A DNA stretch of 64,000 nt, from positions 272,249-336,248 of the forward strand of contig NZ_NBXB01000029.1 in NCBI RefSeq assembly GCF_003399635.1, in the 5' to 3' direction. Positions 41,424 through 48,709 of the stretch are shown here, one piece after another. The position numbers were made by a program, and so were the translations under genes. This DNA comes from Subtercola boreus (lineage in GTDB: Bacteria; Actinomycetota; Actinomycetes; Actinomycetales; Microbacteriaceae). Each line of letters begins with the position of its first letter. Positions within the stretch are counted from its first letter, which is position 1. A model generated the notes under the pieces. The model searched no databases. It was not told the origin of the DNA and was given only the letters and a program-made list of their open reading frames with translations.

Positions 41424-42380
41424 ATGACCGCCTCCGCACCCTGGCTTGCATCTCTCAGCCAGCCGCAGTACCTGATCACGCTGTACTTCCTCGTCGTGGC
41501 GGGGCTCGCGCTGATCGCGGGGTTCGCCCGGAGCGTGGCGACGCGCTCGGAGGTCGGATCGCGGTTTCGACCGGCCGTGGTGGCGAGACTCGCCGTCACG
41601 GGCGTGGCGTCCGTGTCGTACATCCTGCTCGTGATGACCTTCCTCTCGGGATACAGCCTCGTCGGGGGTGAGTACGTCCCAAACCAGGGTGCCGTGCTGG
41701 TGTTCGCTCTGAGGTACATGGACTGGTCGGTCACGGTCCCCATGCTGACACTCGAACTGCTTGCTGTCTGCAGTGTCGTCGGTTCGGGTCTTCGCCGCAC
41801 GCAGGTGCTCGCAGCGGCGAGCGCGTTCGCGATGATCTTCTGCGGCTTCCTCGGCGCGATCGTCATCGATGAGGGCCAGAGCCAGGCCCAGCTGCTGATC
41901 TGGGGTGGGATCAGCTGTGTGTTCTGGATCGTCACCAACGTTGTGCTCATCCAGAGCGTCCGTCGTTCCCTTCCCACGCTGACGCCACTGGCCGCTTCAT
42001 GGATGCGCTCTGCCACCATCCTCATGCTCTCCGGGTGGGTCGTCTATCCCCTCGTCTACCTGATCCAGGTGTTCGGCTCGGGCGGCGGCTGGGCGACCAC
42101 GATGCAGGTGTCGCTCTGTGTCGCCGATGTGCTGGTGAAGATCGGCTTCGGCACGCTCATCCACCGGGTGGCGAAACTCCGCACGGCGGAGGATGTCCGG
42201 GCCGGGGACGACGTGCATCCGGAGTCCATCTGGATCTCGTCGGTCAAACAGTCGGACGCGGGCCAGCCGAGCGAGGTCTATCTCGCGGAGGGCGCTTCCG
42301 TGCACCAGCGGCACGCCCGCCCGCCCAGGTCATCTGCGGTGCCGGTGGAGCGAGCCGCCACCGACGACGAGGAGCTGTGA
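41424..42380 (+). CDS. Microbial rhodopsin, predicted proton pump
   Basis: 318 residues with seven predicted helices and a cytoplasmic tail of about 65 residues. Helix C reads RYMDWSVTVPMLTLEL: Arg97, Asp100 (bacteriorhodopsin Asp85), Thr104 and Glu111 (Asp96 position), the D-T-E pattern of outward proton pumps; Leu108 at the tuning position suggests green absorption. Helix F has Trp205, Tyr208, Pro209; helix G has Asp235 and the retinal Schiff-base Lys239 (ADVLVKIGFG). Helix E has Trp160-Gly161 where bacteriorhodopsin has Trp137-Trp138. The helix-B histidine of proteorhodopsins seems absent (Thr72). No retinal or carotenoid genes lie in this window. ATG 41424 follows the upstream stop by 5 nt. 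Confidence 0.93.
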   Translation: MTASAPWLASLSQPQYLITLYFLVVAGLALIAGFARSVATRSEVGSRFRPAVVARLAVTGVASVSYILLVMTFLSGYSLVGGEYVPNQGAVLVFALRYMDWSVTVPMLTLELLAVCSVVGSGLRRTQVLAAASAFAMIFCGFLGAIVIDEGQSQAQLLIWGGISCVFWIVTNVVLIQSVRRSLPTLTPLAASWMRSATILMLSGWVVYPLVYLIQVFGSGGGWATTMQVSLCVADVLVKIGFGTLIHRVAKLRTAEDVRAGDDVHPESIWISSVKQSDAGQPSEVYLAEGASVHQRHARPPRSSAVPVERAATDDEEL

Positions 42381-42424
42381 GGTCAAGGGACTTCCGGTGC
42401 TCGCCCGGGCTGTTACCGTGAACC

Positions 42425-43390
42425 ATGCCTGAAGCGCCACCGCCTGCAACGCCTGTAACGCCTGCCACCGAGCGGCCCCTGGTCGCCGTCATCGGAGGTT
42501 CCGGTCTCTACAGCCTGTTCGACGAATCGGCGGCCGGAACCGAGACCCTCGTGGTACCGACGCCGTTCGGCGAGACGTCGAGCCCCATCACGGTGGGCCG
42601 GATCGGCGGCCACACGGTCGCGTTCCTGACCCGGCATGGCGCCGACCATTCCGTCGCGCCGCACCAGATCAACTACCGGGCCAACATCTGGGCGCTGAAG
42701 TCCCTCGGGGTTCGGGCGATCGTCTCGTCCGCTGCAGTCGGCGGCGTGAGCCCGGAGGTGCCGCCCGGAACCCTCGTGCTCACCGACCAGTTCATCGATC
42801 GCACCTGGGGCCGGCCCGATACGTTCTTCGACCGGGGCAGCGTGCAGCATCTTGCCGCGGCCGATCCGTTCTGCCCGGCCCTCCACAGCCTGGCCGCGAG
42901 CGCCCTCACCGGTGCAGGAGAGGTCTTCTCGTCCACAGGCACCGTCGTCGTCATCCAGGGCCCCCGGTTCTCGACCCGCGCGGAGTCGGTCTGGTTCCGG
43001 GCCGCGGGTGCCCACACCGTCAACATGACCCTGGTGCCCGAGGTGACGCTCGCCGCCGAACTGAACATCGGAACGGTCAACCTCTCGTTCGTGACCGACG
43101 CGGACGCCGGCTTGGCCCCGAGCGCCCCGGCGGGCACAGCGACCGGTGCGGCGGCGCGCGGGGCGGCGGGCGAGGCCGCTGATGCAGCGGCTGTCGCGGA
43201 GCCCGACTCGGTGAGCGCCGACCTCGTCTTCCGCCAGCTCCGGGATGCCCAGCCGCGCATCGTGCGGGCGATCGAAGCCATCGTCGCCGCCATCCCCGCG
43301 GGCTATGAGCCCCGGGAGCTGATCGCAGCCGACGAAGTCGCGCGTGTCATGGCGTACGCGGTTCCGGAGATCGGCGGCACCCATGCCTGA
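42425..43390 (+). CDS. mtnP: S-methyl-5'-thioadenosine phosphorylase / purine nucleoside phosphorylase
   Basis: A 321-residue MTAP-type phosphorylase. The opening VAVIGGSGLYSLFDE, TRHGADHSVAPHQINYRANI, the VNMTLVPEVTLAAEL segment and TDAD fit enzymes that cleave methylthioadenosine to adenine and methylthioribose-1-phosphate. The Asp pair in TDAD favours 6-aminopurines. An Ala/Gly-rich insertion (about residues 238-262) interrupts the C-terminal part. It recycles adenine, which apt near the left end can salvage. TACCGT lies 5 nt before the ATG. It overlaps the epimerase gene by 8 nt. Confidence 0.9.
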   Translation: MPEAPPPATPVTPATERPLVAVIGGSGLYSLFDESAAGTETLVVPTPFGETSSPITVGRIGGHTVAFLTRHGADHSVAPHQINYRANIWALKSLGVRAIVSSAAVGGVSPEVPPGTLVLTDQFIDRTWGRPDTFFDRGSVQHLAAADPFCPALHSLAASALTGAGEVFSSTGTVVVIQGPRFSTRAESVWFRAAGAHTVNMTLVPEVTLAAELNIGTVNLSFVTDADAGLAPSAPAGTATGAAARGAAGEAADAAAVAEPDSVSADLVFRQLRDAQPRIVRAIEAIVAAIPAGYEPRELIAADEVARVMAYAVPEIGGTHA

Positions 43391-44660
43391 CTCCGTCGTG
43401 CCTGACTCCGCCGTGCATGACCCCTTCGCGACTGACACTTCTGCGCATGACCCAGCCGAGCTGCTGCTGGTCACCGGCGGCGCCGGCTTCATCGGCTCCG
43501 CCATCGTGCGCGAGGCGCTCAGGCTCGGCTGGCGGGTGCGCGTGCTCGACTCGCTCCGCCCCGATGTGCATGCCGTGCGGGCTGCGGGCGAGACGACACC
43601 GGTCATCGATGGCGTCTCCCCCGGCGATCCGCGGGTCGAGTTCCAGCTCGGCGACGTCACCGACCCGGAGGCCGTCGCTGCCGCGCTCGACGGCGTGAGC
43701 GTCGTCTGCCACCAGGCGGCGAAGGTCGGTCTCGGAGTCGATTTTCTCGACGCCCCCGACTATGTGGCGAGCAACGAACTCGGCACCGCGATCCTGCTGG
43801 CCGGGATGACACGCGCCGGCATCGGCCGGCTCGTGGTGGCCTCGTCGATGGTGGTCTACGGCGAGGGCAGCTACCGCCGGGCATCCGGAGCCGCCGAGCA
43901 GGCTGGTGCAGAGGTCGACCCAGAGGCCGGCTCAGGGGTCGACTCAGAGGCCGACTCAGAGGCCGGTTCACGCGCCGGCGCCCACGCCGGCGCCGCCATC
44001 CGCCCGCCTGCGCGGCTGCAGAGCGACCTCGAGGCCGGGCGCTTCGACCCCCTCGACCCGATGACCGGGCTGCCTCTCGTTCCGGCGCTCATCGCGGAGG
44101 ACGACCCCCTCGACCCCCGCAACGTCTACGCCTCGAGCAAACTCTCCCAGGAGTACCTCGCAGCCTCCTGGGCCCGTTCGACCAGCGGCCGGGCCATTGC
44201 CCTCCGGTACCACAACGTCTACGGCCCCGGAATGCCGCAGAACACGCCCTACGCGGGGGTGGCATCCCTCTTCCGCTCGGCCATCGAACGCGGCGAAGCA
44301 CCCCGGGTCTTCGAAGACGGCCGCCAACGGCGCGACTTCGTGCACGTGGCAGACGTGGCCCGCGCGAACCTCCGGGCGGTGGACAGCACGGCGGCAGGCG
44401 CCGACTCGAGCTTCCGCGCCTTCAACGTGGGCAGCGGCACTGTGCACACGATCGGCGATCTCGCCGCGGCCCTGAGCCGCTGGTCGGGTGGGCTCGCGCC
44501 CGTCGTGACCGGGGAGTTCCGGCTCGGCGACGTGCGTCACATCACGGCATCGAGCGAACGCCTGCGCGCGGAACTCGGCTGGCAGCCGTCGGTGTCGTTC
44601 GACGAAGGAGTGCGCGAGTTCGCGTCGGCACCCCTCCGCGCGGCTGTGCAGTCGTCGTGA
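43383..44660 (+). CDS. NAD-dependent epimerase/dehydratase (extended SDR)
   Basis: 425 residues with the Rossmann loop TGGAGFIGS (31-39), LGDVTDPE, a VASSMVVYGEG strand with the catalytic Ser/Thr region, and Y-x3-K as Tyr249/Lys253 (YASSK), then the sugar-binding half (RYHNVYGPGMPQ, FNVGSG). It should act on an NDP-sugar. Two low-complexity expansions are present: PDSVV-PDSAV at the N terminus, and an acidic Asp/Glu/Ala/Ser stretch at about 178-205 just before the substrate domain. It overlaps mtnP and, by GTGA, the GT2 gene; first of a glycan-type cluster. Confidence 0.88.
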   Translation: MPDSVVPDSAVHDPFATDTSAHDPAELLLVTGGAGFIGSAIVREALRLGWRVRVLDSLRPDVHAVRAAGETTPVIDGVSPGDPRVEFQLGDVTDPEAVAAALDGVSVVCHQAAKVGLGVDFLDAPDYVASNELGTAILLAGMTRAGIGRLVVASSMVVYGEGSYRRASGAAEQAGAEVDPEAGSGVDSEADSEAGSRAGAHAGAAIRPPARLQSDLEAGRFDPLDPMTGLPLVPALIAEDDPLDPRNVYASSKLSQEYLAASWARSTSGRAIALRYHNVYGPGMPQNTPYAGVASLFRSAIERGEAPRVFEDGRQRRDFVHVADVARANLRAVDSTAAGADSSFRAFNVGSGTVHTIGDLAAALSRWSGGLAPVVTGEFRLGDVRHITASSERLRAELGWQPSVSFDEGVREFASAPLRAAVQSS

Positions 44661-45550
44661 GCGGCCCGGGCGGCCCCGCCGCGCCCCCCGACGCTGTGCC
44701 GCCCGACGCCACGCCGCTCGGAGACGCCGCACCCCTCGACGGTGCCGCACCCCTCAGAGATTTCCCGCCGCTCGTCGACGTCGTCCTCCCCTGCCTCAAT
44801 GAGGCCGACGCCCTGCCCTGGGTGCTCGGCCGCCTGCCGGCCGGCTACCGCGCAATCGTGGTCGACAACGGGTCGACGGATGACTCGGCCGCTGTGGCGC
44901 GCGCGCACGGCGCCATCGTCGTGACCGAGTCGAGGCGCGGCTTCGGAGCGGCCGCGCACGCGGGTCTCCTTGCTGCGACGGCGGAGACGGTCGCGTTCTG
45001 CGACGCAGACGCCTCGATGGATCCGTCGGAACTCCCCCGCATGGTCGCCCTCCTCGCGCCCGCTGTCCGCGAAGTCACACCCGGCACAGTCACACCCGGC
45101 ACAGCCACGCTCACCGGCGCACGCCTCGTGCTCGGCCGCCGCCGCCCGACGTCCCGAGGATCCTGGCCCCTGCACGCCCGGCTCGCGAACCGTGCCCTCT
45201 CTCTCCTCATCCGCCTGCGTTCAGGCGTGGTGCTGCACGACCTCGGGCCGATGCGTGTCGCCCGCCGGGCCGACCTCCTCGCCCTCGGCCTGATCGACCG
45301 CCGGAGCGGCTATCCGCTCGAAATGGTGCTCCGCACCAATGAGAGAGGGTGGAGTATCGTCGAGACCGATACCGCGTACTCCCCGCGCGTCGGTCGCTCC
45401 AAGGTCACCGGCACGGTGCAGGGAACCATCGGAGCGATCCGCGACATGTCCCGACTGCTCTCCGCGGTAAAGAACAGCGCCGTACAGAACGGCGCCGTGA
45501 AAACCAGCGCGGCAATGAACACCGCCTCGAAGAACGGCGACGACGGCTGA
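44657..45550 (+). CDS. Glycosyltransferase family 2
   Basis: 297 residues of GT-A fold: VDVVLPCLNEADALPWVL (about 40-57), VVDNGSTDDSAAVA, and the metal-binding FCDADASMDPSE. The pattern is like bacterial polyprenyl-phosphate-sugar synthases, though C-terminal membrane helices are missing. Pro/Ala/Asp-rich lead (about 35 residues). The last ~27 residues are five degenerate pentapeptides (AVKNS type) from a 15-nt repeat array. GTG 44657 overlaps the epimerase stop. Its nucleotide-sugar donor is unknown; it may charge a lipid carrier used by the GT87-like enzyme at 50.6 kb. Confidence 0.87.
   Translation: MSGPGGPAAPPDAVPPDATPLGDAAPLDGAAPLRDFPPLVDVVLPCLNEADALPWVLGRLPAGYRAIVVDNGSTDDSAAVARAHGAIVVTESRRGFGAAAHAGLLAATAETVAFCDADASMDPSELPRMVALLAPAVREVTPGTVTPGTATLTGARLVLGRRRPTSRGSWPLHARLANRALSLLIRLRSGVVLHDLGPMRVARRADLLALGLIDRRSGYPLEMVLRTNERGWSIVETDTAYSPRVGRSKVTGTVQGTIGAIRDMSRLLSAVKNSAVQNGAVKTSAAMNTASKNGDDG
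45464..45538 (+). repeat. Five 15-bp repeats at the 3' end of the GT2 gene
   Basis: Units at 45464, 45479, 45494, 45509 and 45524 follow the consensus GCSGTNAAGAACRGC and encode AVKNS, AVQNG, AVKTS, AAMNT and ASKNG. Degenerate but exactly 15 nt apart and in frame. Confidence 0.75.
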
Positions 45551-45646
45551 GCACCGCTGCTGAACCTTCCCACACCGACGGTGGGCTGAACCTGACCGCC
45601 GGCTGTACGAACCAACCATCCGGGCCCCTGCTCCGAACCACTCCCG

Positions 45647-45717
45647 CACAAACACAGCAAACACAGCAATCACCACAAACACAGCAGCAACACAGCAAGC
45701 AACACAGCCAGCAACAC
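45647..45717 (+). repeat. CA-rich low-complexity leader before the DUF2064 gene
   Basis: A G-poor tract built from repeated CACAAACACAGCA and AACACAGC units, very unlike the surrounding GC-rich DNA. It lies in the 212-nt gap between the GT2 and DUF2064 genes, ending 46 nt before the GTG. As RNA it would be unstructured. Too irregular for CRISPR. Confidence 0.7.
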
Positions 45718-45762
45718 CGTGCAGCATATGTCGCAGTCACACGCAGCCAAGAGGGAGTTCCG

Positions 45763-46449
45763 GTGCTCACAGTCATCGTCATCGCAAAAGAGTGTGTTCC
45801 CGGGCGGGTGAAGACCCGGTTGGCCCCCGACCTCACCTTCGAACAGGCTGCAGCCGTCGCATCCGCGAGTCTCGCCGACACCCTCGACGTCGTACGTGGG
45901 CTTCCCGCAGAGCGTCGCATCCTCGCGTTCGACGGCGACCCGGCGAATGCGCCCGTCGAAGCAGAGGGGTTCGAGCTGATTCCGCAGGCAGAAGGCGGCC
46001 TGGATGCCCGACTCGCCGACATCTTCTCGAAGTGCGAGGGGCCCACTCTGCTGGTCGGCATGGACACTCCCCAGCTCCTCCGCAGCGACCTCGAGCCCAT
46101 TCTCAGCTGGCCGCAGGGTGTGGACTCAGAGCTCCCCGACGCCTGGCTCGGGCTCTCCACCGATGGCGGGTTCTGGGCGCTGGCCATGGCCAACCCCGAC
46201 GGCAGCGTCATCGAGGGCGTCCCCATGTCCCAGGACGACACCGGCAGCATCCAGCTCGACCGCTTGCACCAGGCCGGCCTCACTGTCGGTCTGCTCGCGA
46301 GCCTCACCGATGTCGACACGGCACAGGATGCCGCGCTCGTGGCTTCCCTCGCACCCGAGGGCCGGTTCGCGGCGGCCTGGCGAGCAGCCGGGTCGGAGAA
46401 CGCGGCACCCACCCGCACAGCACGAGACCTCGCGGGAGCACGAGCATGA
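45763..46449 (+). CDS. DUF2064 / TIGR04282-type glycosyltransferase
   Basis: 228 residues of nucleotidyl/glycosyltransferase fold: VIVIAKECVPGRVKTRLAP at the N terminus, ASLADTLDVV, then LLVGMDTPQLL and LGLSTDGGFWALAM. This is the DUF2064 family; one branch is annotated as arsenosugar-biosynthesis glycosyltransferase, but the true donor and acceptor here are unknown. GTG 45763 has a GAGGGAG site about 6 nt upstream; the long upstream in-frame extension runs through a CA-rich repeat and is rejected. The stop overlaps the methyltransferase start (ATGA). Confidence 0.88.
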   Translation: MLTVIVIAKECVPGRVKTRLAPDLTFEQAAAVASASLADTLDVVRGLPAERRILAFDGDPANAPVEAEGFELIPQAEGGLDARLADIFSKCEGPTLLVGMDTPQLLRSDLEPILSWPQGVDSELPDAWLGLSTDGGFWALAMANPDGSVIEGVPMSQDDTGSIQLDRLHQAGLTVGLLASLTDVDTAQDAALVASLAPEGRFAAAWRAAGSENAAPTRTARDLAGARA

Positions 46450-47111
46450 CGCCCACCTTCGGCGCCGGCGGCGGCGAACCGTACGCCCGCGCCCTGCAGA
46501 ACGACGGCCAGCTGTTGCTCGTACCCGTCGGCGCGCCCGATTCACGGTCGCTGGTGATGGATGTCGCCCGCTGGAGTTCCGCGGCCGACGCCACAGACAT
46601 GAGCCTCATCGAGGAGGGAACCGGGCCCCTGCTCGACATCGGCTGCGGGCCTGGCCGGATGGTCAGGGCGGCACTCACCGCGGGATACAGCGCCCTCGGT
46701 ATTGACGTCTCGCGCGCGGCTGTCGGAGTCGCCCTCGCCGCCGGCGTGCCGGTGCTCGAGGCCTCGGTCTTCGACCGCCTCCCGCTTGAGGGCGAATGGA
46801 TGACGCTGCTGCTGGTCGACGGAAACATCGGTATCGGCGGCGATCCGACCGCACTGCTCGAACGGTGCGCCGAACTCCTGTCACCCACCGGCTGTGTGCT
46901 CGTCGAGGTGCAGCGGGATCCGACGCTCGACCGCACCTATGACTGCACGGTCGTGGGTGACGATGGTTGCGCGAGCGCCTCGTTCCCGTGGGCCGAGATC
47001 GGCAGTTCCGCCCTCGCTGCCCGTGCCGCAGAGGTCGGTCTCACCCCGGTGCAGACCTGGACTCGTGACGGGCGGTCATTCTGCCGCCTCGAGCGCCAGA
47101 GCCGACCGTAG
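46446..47111 (+). CDS. Class I SAM-dependent methyltransferase
   Basis: 221 residues with the SAM loop LLDIGCGPGRMVRAAL (about 62-77), LGIDVSRAAVGVALAAG as motif II, and LLLVDGNIGIGGDP as the post-II region. Substrate unknown. It is translationally coupled to the DUF2064 gene, so it probably modifies the same small molecule or glycan. The stop codon lies in the first unit of a 15-nt tandem array that continues past the gene. Confidence 0.87.
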   Translation: MTPTFGAGGGEPYARALQNDGQLLLVPVGAPDSRSLVMDVARWSSAADATDMSLIEEGTGPLLDIGCGPGRMVRAALTAGYSALGIDVSRAAVGVALAAGVPVLEASVFDRLPLEGEWMTLLLVDGNIGIGGDPTALLERCAELLSPTGCVLVEVQRDPTLDRTYDCTVVGDDGCASASFPWAEIGSSALAARAAEVGLTPVQTWTRDGRSFCRLERQSRP

Positions 47112-47148
47112 CAAAGCTGACAGCAGCAGAGCTGACCGCAGCAATACT
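47098..47148 (+). repeat. 15-bp repeats across the methyltransferase stop
   Basis: Units AGAGCCGACCGTAGC (47098), AAAGCTGACAGCAGC (47113), AGAGCTGACCGCAGC (47128) and a partial fourth from 47143. The TAG stop (47109-47111) is within the first unit. Confidence 0.8.
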
Positions 47149-47228
47149 GAGCATTCCCGAGGAATCTCCGGTAAAAACACCGCAGTGACCAGCTGCGCGG
47201 GTTCGGATACGGCAACATAGGGTGACGA

Positions 47229-48614
47229 TTGCTGACTGAAGGGCACCCGGCCGCGAATGAGACTGACACATTCTTTGACAGCGCTGTGGCTCACAGCGCT
47301 ATCCGGAGCAACGCTGTCCGGAGCAACTTTGTCCGGAGCAACGCCGTCCGGAGCAGCGCAGTGAGCGCGCCCGACCTGCAGGTGCGCCACGGCCGGCTGC
47401 AGGCGAGACGTCCCGCAGGTGTCATGTTCCGCATCGTGCTGGCTGTCGTTGCGGTGCTCGCCGTCAGTTCCACCTCGGTGGCCGCCATCGCTGTGGCACA
47501 GACTCTCGGTCGTGCGCAGCCGGGCATCCAACTCCAGACCGCGACGGGCGAGAACGCACCGGCCGTCGCCATCGGGGCTGCGGAGGGCAGTGTCAACCTG
47601 CTGCTCGTCGGCACCGACACCCGCACCGACCAGGGCGCCGGCTTCGAAGACTCTGCCAACCAGATCGCCAGCTCCGGCGTCGGCAACAACGACGTGACGA
47701 TCCTGCTGCACATCTCGGCCGACCACAAGAGCGCTGCCGTCATCAGCTTTCCACGCGACCTCGTGGGCCCGGTTCCCGCCTGCCCCGACCCCAAGGGATC
47801 GGGCACCATCGACGCCACCGACGCCGCGATCTTCAACTCCACCCTGTCGCGCGGCGGAATCTCCTGCACCGTGCTCACCGTCGAGGCCCTGACCGGCCTG
47901 ACGATCCCGTACGCCGCCGAGATCAGCTTCTCCGGTGTGTCGGCGATGTCCACCGCCGTCGGCGGCGTCACCGTCTGCCTCGCCTCGCCGGTCGTCGACT
48001 CCTACACCGGCCTCGACCTCCAGGCCGGCAACCAGAACCTGATCGGCGACGAGGCACTCGCCTTCGTTCGTACCCGCCACGGCGTCGCAGACGGCAGCGA
48101 CCTCGGCCGCATCAGCAACCAGCAGGTCTTCCTGTCTGCGCTCATGCGCAAGGTCACCAGCGCCGGCGTGCTCGCCAACCCGGTGACGCTCTACCAGCTC
48201 GCGAACGCGGCCCTCGCGAATATGAAGATGTCGACGAGCCTCAACAACGCGAACTCGATGGTCTCGATCGCCCTCGCCCTGAAGGACGTCGACCTCAAGC
48301 AGCTCGTCTTCGTTCAGTACCCGGTGGTCGCCGACCCCGACGACCCGAACCGTGTGGTCGCCGACAAGACTGCCGCAGAGGTGCTCAATGCCGCACTGGT
48401 GAACAACCAGCCGATCTCCCTCACCGGCGGAACGGGCGAGGCCGCGACCAGCGACCCCAACGCCACTCCGACCGACACGGCAGTGCCGACCAACACGGCA
48501 GTGCCGACCGACGGTGCGACGACGGCGCCCGCGCCGACCTCGACCGACGTTGCCCTGCCCTCGAACGTGACCGGCCAGACTGCAGCCGACGAGACCTGTA
48601 CTGTCGGCAACTAG
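47229..48614 (+). CDS. LytR-CpsA-Psr family phosphotransferase
   Basis: A 461-residue membrane-anchored LCP protein that attaches polyprenyl-linked glycopolymers to peptidoglycan. After a membrane helix (about 66-91) come LLLVGTDTRTD, ISFPRDLVGPVP and FVRTRHGVADGSDLGRISNQQ, the conserved Asp/Arg set of the family. A Thr/Pro-rich tail ends the chain. Start is uncertain: TTG 47229 has TAGGGT 5 nt upstream, while GTG 47361 would skip the pentapeptide repeats (NAVRS type, about residues 23-47) and has GGAG 7 nt before it. It follows the glycosyltransferase genes, fitting a role in wall-glycan attachment. Confidence 0.87.
   Translation: MLTEGHPAANETDTFFDSAVAHSAIRSNAVRSNFVRSNAVRSSAVSAPDLQVRHGRLQARRPAGVMFRIVLAVVAVLAVSSTSVAAIAVAQTLGRAQPGIQLQTATGENAPAVAIGAAEGSVNLLLVGTDTRTDQGAGFEDSANQIASSGVGNNDVTILLHISADHKSAAVISFPRDLVGPVPACPDPKGSGTIDATDAAIFNSTLSRGGISCTVLTVEALTGLTIPYAAEISFSGVSAMSTAVGGVTVCLASPVVDSYTGLDLQAGNQNLIGDEALAFVRTRHGVADGSDLGRISNQQVFLSALMRKVTSAGVLANPVTLYQLANAALANMKMSTSLNNANSMVSIALALKDVDLKQLVFVQYPVVADPDDPNRVVADKTAAEVLNAALVNNQPISLTGGTGEAATSDPNATPTDTAVPTNTAVPTDGATTAPAPTSTDVALPSNVTGQTAADETCTVGN
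47295..47366 (+). repeat. 15-bp repeats in the LCP N-terminal coding region
   Basis: Units of the type AACGCTGTCCGGAGC at 47295 (diverged first codon), 47310, 47325, 47340 and partially 47355 encode SAIRS, NAVRS, NFVRS, NAVRS. Each unit carries GGAG, an accidental ribosome-binding-site-like core. Confidence 0.85.
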
Positions 48615-48619
48615 CCGAT

Positions 48620-48709
48620 CTGCCGGGCGGCGTTCTGCCGGGCGGCGTTCTGCCGGGCGGCGTTCTGCCGGGCGACGTTCTGCCGGGCAGCCTTCTAGCG
48701 GGCGACGTT
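48620..48709. repeat. Six 15-bp repeats containing the stop of the next gene
   Basis: CTGCCGGGCGGCGTT at 48620, 48635, 48650, variants at 48665 and 48680, and CTAGCGGGCGACGTT at 48695. The reverse complement (AACGCCGCCCGGCAG) matches 11 of 15 positions of the LCP array unit. The last unit supplies the TAG stop of the minus-strand membrane protein gene. Confidence 0.9.

Noticed and set aside
45647..45717. Possible CRISPR array in the CA-rich repeats
   Set aside because: Units are short, irregular and directly adjoining, with no spacers and no cas genes nearby.
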